Source of the DNA: Stercorarius parasiticus
Taxonomy: Eukaryota; Chordata; Aves; Charadriiformes; Stercorariidae
NCBI GenBank assembly: GCA_013396915.1
Contig: VWZL01003435.1
Span: forward strand, 59,944-123,943
Length of the DNA: 64,000 nucleotides
Direction: 5' to 3'
Shown here: positions 49,701-61,839 of the stretch, one piece after another
Numbering within the stretch: the first letter of the stretch is position 1
Layout of the letters: each line of letters begins with the position of its first letter
Made by a program: the position numbers and the translations under genes
The notes under the pieces: generated by a model
Database searches by the model: none
What the model saw: only the letters and a program-made list of their open reading frames with translations
What the model was told of the DNA's origin: nothing

Positions 49701-52700
49701 CAAACTGAAAGCCTTGTTATATTGAATTGTCTCCTACGAAGTAACAGGTATTAAATTCCTGCAGGTCATCCATATGTGTTTATATGAATCTCCCTTGACT
49801 GGGCCAGTATTCTGAGAAACTTCCATGTACTGAAGGAAGTGTTTGGTATTTAATTCATAATACAATCCTAGCTTAATTTTTTTCATATTTTATTTAGATA
49901 GTGAAAATCTAGAAGGACAAAACAGGAAAAAAAAAATAAAACATTTGCTTGAAAAAGGTACTATTTTAGACATACCCTTCAAGAGTTTAGTGAAAAACAT
50001 AAGCTAGTATGCTATTCCTACAAGGTTCCTTATGGAAAAAAAGAATACCCACAACACAACACCTAGTAGTATGTCATGGACTTAAGAATTTAAATGAGAA
50101 ACGGGCTATTGTAGCATTCTTTCAAAACAGGTAATACTATCTCTGTTTTAGTGAAGGTGTAACACTGAACTCCTGTTCCAGGAGCTCTGTGTTGCAACAA
50201 TGCAAACTAAGCCCGGGTGCTTTTCTTCCAGGCAGATGCAGACAGCATTTTTACAAATGGTAAATTCATGGCAAGTGAGTTCCCATGAGTTTTCAGAACA
50301 TCACAATTATCTACTGGTAGATGCAGAGAACTGACTTTGTTACAATCAGTTTCGGGTCTTTTATTTCTGCATCCTTTCTTGTGTCTTTTCAACCCTTTTC
50401 CCAGATTTTTGTTAAAATTTATTTGCCTTTCTGTTCAAGAGGTCAACAGAGAACATACTTTCCTCTTCATGTTCCTCTCCACTGCTATTACACTCTTTTA
50501 AACAAAATACTGTTGTTGTCTTCTCCTTAAGGAAGAGTGTGTCCATATGTATCTACCCAGATATATATGAGAGCACTACAAATTCAATTTACTCTTTATA
50601 ATTTTAATTAGTATTTTATTTCTTAATTTTTTTTAGGCTATAGTTGATGAATTAACTGTTTTATTACTTTGTGAAATCATCAAATGTGTTAGGATCAGCA
50701 ATTAATTACCAGTGATACTTGATGAGTGTGTTACTCAGGCAATTCAAAATTATTATTGATAGTAGCTATGGACCATTACTACCTTAAATAGAATTTCAGT
50801 TTTTCTCAAGAGAATTTGCCTTTCTGCTAAAATGCTGTTCATGTGTAGGTATCATCATTTCCAATTTGATATTGGTTGTTAACCTAGCAGACTTTATCAT
50901 TGAGGTATAAATGTGAGATTTTTATCTAGTTAAAGTTTATGCACAATTACAAAGTTCTAAAATCCCAAATGGTTGTAACCTTGAGCATTATTACTGAGAT
51001 TCTTGAAGTCTAGTTCTTACTAATCAAGTGCCTGAGTAAAAAGGAGGGGAAAGAAAACCCTGCCAAAATTCAGGACGAATAAGAGTTGTATGTGATAGTG
51101 GTAGAACGTTTTTCATCCTAATCTACCACATTTACAATACAGTCATTTTATGTACATCCCTTCAAGATCAGAGGGATTTTCGTACTGGCTCAGATTGATA
51201 ACGAAGTGACACAAAACTTGTGAGGTGAGGCACAAGAACCTTTCTATGCCTATGTAAAACACCCGTGTGTCTCACAGGTCTTCTCTGATACCCTTCTACA
51301 TTTGTAATTGCCGCTGTCATGATTCTGGATGTTCTTTGTAGCTATAAATATTTAATCAGTTTTTAAATCCTGTTATTAGTAATATTTGTGGCAGTGATTT
51401 TTAGTGTAAGAAAATTACTAGTTGGTTTCAAGTTTTCCACTCATTAATTTCATCAGATGTCGTGCTAGTTCTAGTATGGGTCTATTAGCTTTAATACATA
51501 TATGAATCCTAACTTTTAATTCTTTATATTTATTTTCAGTCACACTGGACTTTGAGATTTGAGATCTCTTATGTCATGAGAGATGATTTTATGCCAATGA
51601 AATACTCCAAACCAAAAAGTGAAACTGCAATATTCAGATAAATTCCTCCCTCCATAGCAACTTCTAATTATCATCTTGAATATTAAATAGTGACTTAACT
51701 ATATTGACATTTGTTTGTATATTCTTTTATACTATTTCTAAGAAGTAATAATAGGCCCTATAATAAAATATAATCTCTCATATCTTAAAACACCTTCCTG
51801 AACACTGCTGAGCACTCCTTGAAGATGCTAGGAATGCTAGTTCAGGCTTACATGTGCATATAAAGGACATAGGTTCATAGGTCTAAGCTTTTAGCATGTG
51901 TTGTAACAGGCTTTTGTCTTCATCTTGCTGAATTCCTTCCATTCTGTTGTCTCATTGATGGTCACACTGCTGCTAATCATTCTCCTACATTCGAGTTTCT
52001 CAGATCCATCCTAATGTTTTTGGGACGCTTGGGCCGAGAACCTTTTTTAAAAAAATCAAAAGTTTATGTTTTGTGTTTAGATCACACTTGGGAATGTATG
52101 TTCTTGTAGATCTTCTGGAATTAACTGCTTTGGAAAACACTGTAACTAGAAGTTGAGTGGACGGTTAGAACCACCTGTATTAGGATTTATTGCATTAGGA
52201 CAAAGAGCAAGAAAGACATAAGACATGAGTTTGTGCACAGACTTACTGTGATGGATGCTGTTTAACTACTAAAGTACCAAGATATGAGTTGTCATTATGA
52301 ATTATCATACCATTAGATAGAAGATAGCACTATTTGTAATTTGTTAATGATTCTTACTGCAGATCGCGTTGATATTTTAAATAAATCCCTAGATATTCTT
52401 GGCACCACTATGCCACCAGCTTTGTGCTATTCTGGACACGTTGCTTAATTGCTTGCTTCTGTCCTATTTGTTTGCCCAATTCCAGGTTATTTTATGATGT
52501 AAATTCCATCTTGAGATGCTTGGGTGATCCTGTTCTCTTGAATGATGTACAGGCTTTTTGCTTTCTTTCCAAATACAGTGAATAATACCCAGGCTTAATC
52601 AATTATCTTCTCAAAGTTTGTCACTGATGCATTTTAGTATCTCATAATGTGCCTAATACATTAAGGAACAAGATAAATATGTTGACGAGAACTATAAATT

Positions 52701-53270
52701 ACTTCGGTATTGACCATCAGTCATTTTAATTAGCAAATCTCTGAATACACCGGAATCAAATCGTTCATTTAGAAATCAATATAGGTACCTCATCAGGGTA
52801 TACAGTTAGTTCTGAAATTCTTAAAATGGCAGTATTGGCAGATGCTAAAGGCAAAAATAATTGAAGCAGCTGGACCAAAAATAGTATATTGTTAAATAGG
52901 CTCCTGGTTTATAGTTTTCTCCGTTAAACGTTTTCTTTGAAGTGAGGTGGCAATGAAATTGGTCAGTTACTGGATTTGGCTTGATAATTTGTATCTGCTG
53001 AAAAATTACATAGTAAATTTTTATGACTAAAAGCTGGTAATCCAGGATATAATTCATGAAACTTTAATTCCCTAATTTTAAATTGTTCATTCACTGATGA
53101 AATTAATAATTGAATTTACTTCCTAGGGGCTGCTGTAATACAACACTGAAGACTCTGTTTCTTTGCTGCCAGAACTGAGAAACAGAAGTGGTCTCAAAGG
53201 CTGCCCGCTGCCTCGTTCCTCTGGTGGAGCAGAACCTCTCCCCACAGGATTATTTCATGTCCAGTCAATT

Positions 53271-53287
53271 AAAAAAAAAAAAAAAAA
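53271..53287. repeat. Poly-A run of 17
   Basis: An A homopolymer follows a GC-richer 130-base stretch. I checked for a processed retroposon ending here and found no recognisable body or target duplication. Confidence 0.85.
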
Positions 53288-56200
53288 CAGATGTAGTTTG
53301 GGTTTAAACTTGTGACTTAAGTTGAGAAACTTCTCCATTATTAGTTCAAGTGGTCCATTCACATCTCATAGGATACTTTACATAGAAGTGCAAAAAAAAA
53401 AAAGACTACTGCATTGTCTCTGAGGTCACTCTTCCTGTTGATTACCTCCCTTCTAGTTGCATTTGTTTCAAAACGCATAGGATGCAAATTCAAGGGCGGC
53501 AGAGCATTTTGCTTGTAGGTGTGGTTTGCGGTAAGACTTGTGATCGCAGAACTTGCTATATTTGAGGCCGTTGTGTAGATCATTTCAGTCCCGAGGCTGG
53601 TTTGGAGATGTCAGTGCTGCGCAGAGCTGCCATCACCTCTGCTAAATTGCTTTTTCTTTTCTTTTTTTTTTTCCTCTTTTTTTCCCTCCCTGTGTTTTGC
53701 AATTGAGAATCAAAGGAATCCCAGCTGTATTTCCTGAACTATTTGCTATAGTGGAAATTAGGGGCACAGAAGAGAATTTGTTTTATGCCTCCCAAGGACT
53801 CCTGAAATTGTTCCTTTTGTGCAGTTTTCTGTCTGCCTTGTGCTGCCCAAGCAGTTGCAACTGACCGTTGATCCTCAATTCCTGCATGGGGAGTTTTTAA
53901 GATAAACGCCTTAGAAATCATGACTGGAAAAGCAGAAGTTTCTAGGTGTTGGATTGAAGTGTGTTTTATGAGAGCCTCTCTGCTAGAAATATAGTTGATT
54001 TATATCTGGGTAGGTTTGGTGGGGTTTTTTTTTGTGGAGAGTAATATAACCTAGTGTTCGTTGCTGTCACTTTTTTTTCTGCATACTAACTATTGAGCTA
54101 GTAGTGCAGTTGGCATTAGTGCAGTTTCTGTGACATTTCTGTCAGCGCTTTCTTTCACCAAGGTCTACTCTTCTTCTCTAGCAAAGAAAGATCTTAACTT
54201 TTAACTCTGCTTATGAATCTTTCTTACGTACTTTCTAATTGGTTACTAATAATAATAGCTTGAAGGGCTTCACCCCATTCTGGAAGGGTATGACAGCTGT
54301 TAGATTGTCCAGGATTATCTCTTTTAACTAACTCAGATTTCTTAATTTAGAATGTTCAAGGTTTTCCTTAGTGATAGAATGACAAATTCTGCATGTGATG
54401 GGTAAATAAAGGAGATTGTAAGATAATGCCAATTTAATTCAGTAATTTCAAGTAGACTAAGGTTAGGCAGTTGAATAGTTTCTGTAATATTCTGGTTTTG
54501 CTCAGGAAAGAGAGAGAAAGGAGTATCCTTCCATTTCCAGTCTCAGTCTCTCTTCAAAATATATATCTATATGATTGGCAACCGAGTATGTGAATGTTGG
54601 GCAGTTGCTGTGTAGCACAAGCCAGTAAGAAAGACCTAGATAGTGCAAATATCTTCCTTTCTTGAATTGTTACAAATAGCATAGAAATCAAATTGCAGAG
54701 TTATCCTTCCATATCTTTCTTATCCTTGCTTCAGGTCACTCACTGATGAGCTTCCTTCTTTTTGTATGCGAGGGAATTTATCTTGACGGGGGCTTTTACC
54801 AAGTGACTTCTTCCCGCCCGAAACTCTCACTTCATGCCTTGTGTAGTTCGTCTAGTGGAAGTAAATTCCTAAGAATTATAGACTGACTCGGAGGAAGGCA
54901 GGCCTACAGGTTTATAATGAGGAGGGAGTTCATATTATGACACAGACATATGTACAGTGATCCCCTGAATGACGACTGGAAGGAAGAGTTCCTATTTAAA
55001 TGGAATAGCACATCAGTTGGATTAGTTTACTTTCCTAAAATACTCTGTTTCTGCATATTTTAATATCTAAATGTTGTGATTTTTCTGCCTTTATCTAGGC
55101 TGATATACGTGATGGTAACGGTCATCGAATTTCTGAGGAAATGTACTTTTCAGCTTTGAAAAATAGAGCTCTCAGGAGATTGTTATGAAAAATCTGGATC
55201 TGAGAATAATTGTGTCCCCAGGCTATGCCAGCCATTGCTACAGTTGAGTTTGTCAATGCCTACATCATATAGCCATATCTAAATAAACTCTGTCCATCAT
55301 TCCATAGTGTTACAGCAAAAGCAGGGATTTTTGTTGCTGTTGCGTCAGGCTGAAACAGAAATGTCTTATTGGTATTAAAACCTGTTTTAATAGAATGACT
55401 GGTTAAAGTCTTGGTGGGTTCCAATACTTTTCTCTGTTACTCTTGCCCCTTTTTCCTAGAAGCCGGCTTGGTTTGGTGGACACCTTTATTCCTACCACCT
55501 CCTCAGGCTTCCCCCTTGGGTCACCGCTCCCAGTATGAATAGGACTGGTGTGCCAGCTTCTTCATTGTGGCCCATGCCTAAGTGAGCTTGGAGATACCCA
55601 GGGAAGTCCCCGCTATGGTCTGCTGTGCCGGTGCAGTATATTCCCTCTTTGGCGTGTTGTGCTGCCAGGCCTGGTGCTAGCGTGTGCATCACCTGTGCTT
55701 AGCAGAAGAGAGAAATAAGACTTGAAGGATTTTACCGAGTGTTGGAAAGTTCAGGGTGGGATGGATCCCCACCTTAATCCCTAGTGTAAGAATAATCTGT
55801 GTGCTAGCAGGTCAGAGACTACTGGAGAGTGCATCAACAGCTGTGGGAAAAGAGGGCAGAAACAGAATGTAAGAGTTTTGAGATTATTATCTTAAATTTT
55901 GAATGTTAGAAACCTTTCCAGGATTTGCAGTCTCAGCAGAGAGATCATGCAATTAACTTCATGGAATGGAACAGAATAGGGAGCTTGAACATTTAGTTTG
56001 CTTTCGGGTTTCGGATACTCTAGAAGGCGGCAGAGGTATTGCACTGTCATTGTCGTACAACTGTTATTAGAATTGTCACCCTGAAATTTTCTATCAGCTT
56101 CATGCTTATAAAAATATTTGCGTTACTGGATCAACTCGCATTGTGTAAACACCTTAGATTCTGGTCATGCTCTAGTAAAATCAAGGAAAGATTTTCATAC

Positions 56201-57839
56201 TCTGCATTAAAGTTTGATTTAATATCTAGCAAATAAGGTAGTGGCAATGTTAAAAATAGCAAGTTTTGTCATTCCCAGAGCAGTTCAATACACTTACTGA
56301 AGTGGGTGGTGTAGACAGAAGATAGGGGAAGAATGTAAAGGACTTCATTTCAACAATCAAATGTATAATATATAATGGTAAAACCTGCTTCCAGGCAGAA
56401 CCGCTGCCTTTTTTTGTGTTTTTGTTTTAAAATAAATAATTTGTTTTAACAGAGGCATCAACTTGTAAATCTACAGAGAATAACAAGTGATATTACTGCC
56501 CCCAGAGGGGCAGTGTGCAATACACAATCTCGAGATATTTACTTATTATAATCATACCACATCATCTTGAAGCAACAGATTTAAAACAAACTACTGCTGA
56601 GTTTTACAGGCAGCAGCAGTGCACAGTAAAGGAGATTTCCTTAAGATTGGCACATTCTCTCTACTTTCGCAGTGCCAAAATTGGAGTATTTTTAACTTGA
56701 TTTCATTGCAAACTGTGTTGAGAAATAATCATGAGACTTACCTGCCTAGACAGTCTTATTTGCTCATATTTCACCTAATGGTAATGAAAAATGAGTGCTA
56801 TTTTCCTTGCTTGTCAAAAACGAGTTATTTAACCCTGATGAACAGACAGTATGATAATGTACCTAATACTTTTACAGTTGGTGATACAGAGTTGTAGAAA
56901 CTCTAATTTACTGTGCAACTCCAGGACACAAATATGGTAAGGGACAACTTTTATTTAATAGAGATTTTTCTTTTACTTCGCAAGAGCTACTTGCACAGAG
57001 TTTGACATCTACAAGTGAATCCTGAAGCTATTAAAGTTGGCATGAGTTTTGAAACTCAGTTTGAGGTATGGATTGACCCTGGTTGTGAGCAGCACGATGA
57101 GTCCTCTCTCATTATGGAACTGAACTCGTACTTCCTAGGAATCTAGCTGTCAATGAGCAGTGCCTGCCATGCTGCAAGTAGTCTGTATGAGTTTTACGAC
57201 TGTTCTCAGATGGTTAACTTTAAAATATATTCATGACTACTTGCATGAGCTTGCTTTGAACTAAAATCGTGTTTATGTGCTGGTTTCCCAAGTGATTCTG
57301 TCATGTAATGTGAAGATGCAAACTACAAAGTCAGCTAGTGTAGGTGTAATCCACAACTTCTGTAGCCTTTCATCAGTAAATCTACCTTCAACCTTTTTTC
57401 TTTTTTTCGCAATCAGCAAGAAAAATTTGCTTATTGAACAGCTACTGAAAAAATCCTCATGATTTTGCATAGTTTACAAATAAATGTAACAAAACCTGTC
57501 AAAACCAGCATTCCTACCAAGGATGGCGGGTGATGAAAGTTTTGGTGTTTGGGTATTAGGTATATTAGTAGTCTTGGATGAGAAGTTTACTTTATGGCTG
57601 TTTCAAGCTAGTTTTATTTTTACTTTCAGCCAAGGTTAAACAAATGCAAACTAATAACTTGTTCATCTAGAATTAAGACCTTTTTCAGCAATTTTAATAA
57701 AGATCATTTTAAGTGAGAATATAATCCTCCTGTTTAGAGAGCAGTAAAACTTGTCAATTTGCAAGTTTTCCTACTTAATGAATTCCGGAGAAACTTGATG
57801 GATAAAGACATAAGAGAAGCCTATGTCTAGTGCAGATCT

Positions 57840-58115
57840 TTGAAAGATTGACAGATACAGAGGTAAAAGAGATTAAATATAAGAAAGTTTAAAAACTGCA
57901 AAGGATTTTTTAAAAAGTCTGAAGTAATAATATGGATTTAGGAATAAAAATGGTAAAAAATGACAGGAGAAAAGCATGAAAGGTTTCAGGAATAAGATCA
58001 ATTTAACAGTAAAAGCAATGGAAGCTGACAGGGAAAAGAGGGGAAGATTGCAAGGAAAGATAAAAACTGGAAATAAAGATGTACTGAACTGAGAAGGAAA
58101 AGGAAGTCCAAGACC
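57840..58115 (+). other. Purine-rich plus-strand stretch
   Basis: The plus strand is strongly enriched in A and G over about 275 bases, with units such as GGAAAAG and AAGGAAAG. The complementary strand is accordingly pyrimidine-rich and appears open for a long distance. No repeat unit is conserved, so this is compositional asymmetry rather than a satellite. Confidence 0.6.
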
Positions 58116-58628
58116 CATTCGCAAATAAAAGCACCAATACTTAAAAAGATGATGTGTTACTGTGGGTGTGATGTTGTTTTCACAGACTATTAGTTTTGTG
58201 TCTTGGATAGCGTTGAAGTTTTTTCTGTCTATTAAACAAAAGAAGCCTTGAGGAAAGTATCTATACTTCCATTCTTGTGGAAATCCAAATGTTGACAGCC
58301 TAGTAGGCACCAAAGTGATAACAAAACTTTGGTGTTGTCTCCTTCAGTCCTACTGAGTATGGGAATGAATCCAGCTTAACCTCTGTCATGTTTGTCTGTT
58401 ACTTCTGTGTGGCTTCACTGGGCAAAACAAGTTTCAGGAAAAGTGAGATGAGGCAGTCAACTTCAGCTGTTTTTCATCGATGTTGTTAATGTCCAGTTCT
58501 TCCTAGATAAATATTTCTCAATTGACAGGCATATTGATAAATATCTGCCTGGACGTAAATATTATTTTTTATAGTCTGTCCTTTCCTTCTCCTTTTGGTA
58601 GTGGTAGTATGAATGCTGTTCTGAACAG

Positions 58629-58706
58629 GTCAGCCCTGAAGTGGTCAGGCAGTCGGGCTAGATGATCGTTGTAGATCCCTTCAAATGGAACTGTTCCGTT
58701 CTATTG
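58629..58706 (+). mobile_element. CR1 LINE 3'-terminal scrap
   Basis: CAGCCCTGAAGTGGTCAGGC, AGTCGGGCTAGATGATCGTT, GTAGATCCCTTC and the end TTCCGTTCTATTG match a CR1 subfamily whose tail is a TATTC-type repeat instead of ATTCTATG. Only about 80 bases remain. It lies on the plus strand, opposite to the larger CR1 piece 870 bases downstream. Confidence 0.8.
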
Positions 58707-59576
58707 AACACGTGTGCCCAGAGTCACTGTCAGCACCTCTAAAGTATCCTGCTTTTTTTTTGTTGTTGTTGTTTCTGAGCCTTTCCTGTATTTTGTCACC
58801 TTTTAATTCTGTCTTAAATCTGACTTGTGACTCATGCTGTGCCTGTTTAAATTGAGCTGATCACTTTTTATAATGGCAGACAATTAATTATTCTCTTCTT
58901 GTTTTACCTGGAAAAAAAGTTGTGTAAGGGATCTTATACTTCTCTAACTCATGTTGGAGGACTTCATGAGGATTAGTTACCTGTATCCACATGTCGCACA
59001 GTTCTCAATTAAAACTGTGTTGCGTTGCCATTTTGGTTATTTATAGTGTAGTAATCAAGTATCAACAGATAGTAAGATGGATAACATGTTTCTGCATTTT
59101 ACCAATACAGTATAAAGCCATTGTTCTTTTGAGCTGCTGTGTAAGTACCTGTGAATGTTGGATTTCAGCCATTCAGTAGGCAGTGGCACTGCATTTATTT
59201 TTAACGTAAGGCATGTATCTGCCAAATGGAAGGATACCCACCGTGCACAGTAGGTGGGTTTTGAATGAACAAATTGATGTTCTCTCAGCCATTGGTACTG
59301 CAATTTTTTAAAAAAAAAAAAAGTATATAATTGCTAAAAAATAAAAAAAAGAACAAACAAAAAAGGAAATCAGAGTAGCTTGGTGTTCCTGGCAATCAAG
59401 TATTTTCTCAGATGCTTTAACCATGGCTGTGGCATAAATTGTTCTATACTTGTGCTGAGCTTTTATCAGAGATCCTTACCAGACTGATGAGTTTCTTGGC
59501 ACAGAGTAATTCACAGTTGTGGCTTATAATGGTAAAACGTTTTTAATATGCTATTAAGTTGATAGTTTTTTTTAAT
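58707..59576. other. Unique sequence between two CR1 pieces
   Basis: No gene is seen. An A-rich low-complexity tract lies at 59,309-59,366. The rest is AT-rich unique DNA. Confidence 0.6.
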
Positions 59577-59921
59577 CTGTACTGGTGCATGGGGTTATTC
59601 CTCCCCGAGGTGCAGGACCCTACACTTGCCCTTGTTGAACTTCATTAGGTTCCTCTCTGCCCCACACTATCATGTCCTGATCTCGCTGAATGGCGGCACA
59701 GCTTTCTGGTGTGTCAGCCACCCCCCCAGCTTTGTGTCATCAGCAAACGTGCTGAGGGTGCAGTCTTTCCCCTCATCCAGGTCATTGATGAATATATTGA
59801 ACAGGACCAGACCCAGTACTGTCCCCTGGGGAACACCACCAGATACAGGCCTCCAACTGGACCCTGCACCGCTCATCACAAGCCTCTGAGGATTGTTCTC
59901 AATCCACTTCACTGTCCATCT
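59577..59921 (-). mobile_element. CR1 LINE reverse transcriptase fragment
   Basis: Read on the minus strand this encodes part of the CR1 ORF2 reverse transcriptase. Visible are [20 protein letters not shown] (palm region) and the catalytic box [11 protein letters not shown], whose FADD is at 59,747-59,736. After that box the frame shifts: the expected VADTPE wording continues in another frame, probably from an indel in the C7 run at 59,721-59,727. Further on, plus-strand landmarks are TTGAACTTCATTAGGTTCCT and ACTGGTGCATGGGGTTATTC. Both ends of the element are missing. It is a broken, non-functional copy, yet its sequence is well preserved. Confidence 0.95.
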
Positions 59922-61260
59922 CTTTCTGGCAGATTATTTGAATCTTTTCTGAAAGTTTTTTTTGGCCTATACAGACTTCTTCTATGTGGATAAGTAATTT
60001 TTTTTTGTCATTCTCCATTTTACACACACATGTGAGTGTATGCACAAGATGACTATTTCATGAGGTTGTGCGTCATGGTCGGAATAGTGGGGAACTAAGT
60101 TATTGAAGATGACTCGGAGAAGCAGATGTAGAAGAATCTTTCAGGCCTGGTGAGAAAATCTGACTGCAGGAGTTGCTCTGAAAGATTAAAACAACCAGTT
60201 ACCTAAGCATAGGAAAGGGGTGTGTTTACGAGCTGTTAGCTCATTGTGTAGGATGTGATTGATGGGATGTAGCAGGCCCAAAGAAATAGAAGCACATAAA
60301 TACGTGATTTCCGTGGCTGAATTGTTAAGAGGGGAAAGCTTAAAATAATTATTATTTTGTACCTCTTGTGAAAGACAAAAGAACATGAAATCTGTTTTCA
60401 GCAATCAAAATACCTTGGAGGAAGGAACTAAGAAGTTAGGAAAGCAAGAGAGAAATGGTTAGAATCATGGAAAATAATTTCTTGGGTGTTCTCTAAGAGC
60501 TGTGTCACCAGTGTCATGGTGGACTGGCACTGCAATATTTTTTCTGCTCTCTCTTCACACAACCACTTAGAAAGGAAGTCAGTTCAGAGAAAATTATTTC
60601 TAATTACACAGAGAGATAAAATTTTAGAGTGGGGCACTGGGATTTAGCCATGTGGCAGCCATTAATGTTAATGGAACTCATGCAGCTAAATCACTCTTCA
60701 CTTTTATGAAAAAGGTGTCCTAGAGAGTTTACATAAAGACACAGTTGTCTGTCACACAGCTGGACTATAAATCACTGCTACTGTGTGTACAAGTAATATA
60801 GCAGGAGAAACGGACAATTTAGTATAGTGATATTTTTTTCTGAGCTTGGTGGAAAGCCACTTTTTATGTACTTGAAGGCTGTAATTTTTCTAATGCTTTT
60901 TTGGCAATTAGCAATTTGAGCGTATGAATAATTTGGAGTGGTCATGGTATTGTTCCTCATGACAGTAAGTGATGTACTCACTCCGCATCTCTGTAGTGGC
61001 TGTGATTTAAGGTAAGCTGTAAAGTTAAGCAGTATTCTGCTCGATACAGTCTTTCAGCTCCTTGCCCAACGTGTTTCCCCTGTTCACATTACCTGTTGCC
61101 TTTAATGGCTTTTCTTCCTCTAGTGTTAGGGAAAATATGAGAATTTAAAGCCCAGCAGCTGTTACAGGATAGAGTAGGGTAGATCTCAGTCTCAGATACC
61201 CTGTATTACTGTAGTTAGAAATGTCTTAAATTGTGATTGCATAGTGCAAAAATTATCTAA
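59922..61260. other. Unique non-coding DNA
   Basis: I see no gene, repeat or compact regulatory motif I would defend in this stretch. Confidence 0.55.
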
Positions 61261-61839
61261 AAAACTCTGCAAGTTTCTCAAAATGAGTTGCTTGTTTTTG
61301 TCAGCTTGGTGTGTTTCCAGTCGGTTAAATCATTGGGCTTTAGAAAGCTTTCCTCAGTAAATTGCTGTTACATTAAGGTATGTCTGGAGAGTGAAGTGCC
61401 TAATTCCAAGACAAAATATGATCAGAAGATTAGTCATCTGCCTCTAAGGCACTTCTGTATCCATAGTTGTGTGATGAAATGTTTGGAATATGAGTCTGTA
61501 TTACGTGGGTTTAGCCATGTTCTATGTCACAGCATGCATATTGTGTGTCGTGAATGTAATTCTTTGTCCTCCAACCTGACGGTCAATTTATTTCAGAAAT
61601 TCCAAGATACCTATGCTTTGAATGTCCAAAGCTTCCTTAGATCTAAGGTACGGGTGTGTATGCTGTCTAGGGTGAAGCATAAATCCATGTGGCTTCAACA
61701 GCAATTAGGTCAGACTTTGTACAACTGTTATTTGGAGACCTTTGATCCCAGTGTCAACTGCTGCTCTTTCTTGAAGGAAAATTTCCATATCAAACTTTTG
61801 TTGAAGACTCCTATTTTACTCCTATTTCTCTTTTTGTAA
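61261..61839 (+). other. Longest non-repeat open frame; possible orphan or terminal exon
   Basis: The frame is open for about 192 codons from the stop at 61,258 to TAA at 61,837-61,839. It has no ATG near its beginning; the first in-frame ATG is at 61,474, leaving 122 codons. A plausible 3' splice site, TTTCCAG, ends at 61,320 in frame, and AATAAA at 61,852-61,857 lies 13 bases after the stop, so a terminal exon of a transcript is conceivable. The product would be cysteine-rich in the middle (HSMHIVCRECNSL) and hydrophobic at its C-terminus. I recognise no domain. Two good 5' splice-like sites inside (AAG then GTATGT near 61,378; AAG then GTACGG near 61,648) argue equally for noise. Probably non-coding. 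Confidence 0.2.

Larger units (their letters stand above)
47671..58628. other. Unique AT-rich non-coding DNA
   Basis: About 11 kb without an identified gene or interspersed repeat. It includes a complex local duplication at 49,628-49,700, a poly-A run at 53,271-53,287, a T/C-rich tract at 53,648-53,690, a slightly GC-richer block at 55,480-55,700 and a purine-rich stretch at 57,840-58,115. A minus-strand open frame through the last of these (57,873-58,313, about 146 codons) is explained by the lack of purines on that strand, which depletes stop codons. Confidence 0.6.

Noticed and set aside
53215..53230. CTCF-like word CTCCACCAGAGG (minus strand)
   Set aside because: The essential GGGC after AG is replaced by GGAAC.
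53140..53287. Processed retroposon ending in poly-A
   Set aside because: No recognisable source gene, no polyadenylation signal before the A run, and no target-site duplication seen.
56495..56515. CTCF-like word CCCCCAGAGGGGC
   Set aside because: Two mismatches at informative core positions; it is better explained as a short palindrome.
57873..58313. 146-codon minus-strand open frame with hydrophobic C-terminal half
   Set aside because: The strand is pyrimidine-rich, which depletes stop codons and yields Phe/Leu/Ser-rich pseudo-membrane protein. It starts at TTG.
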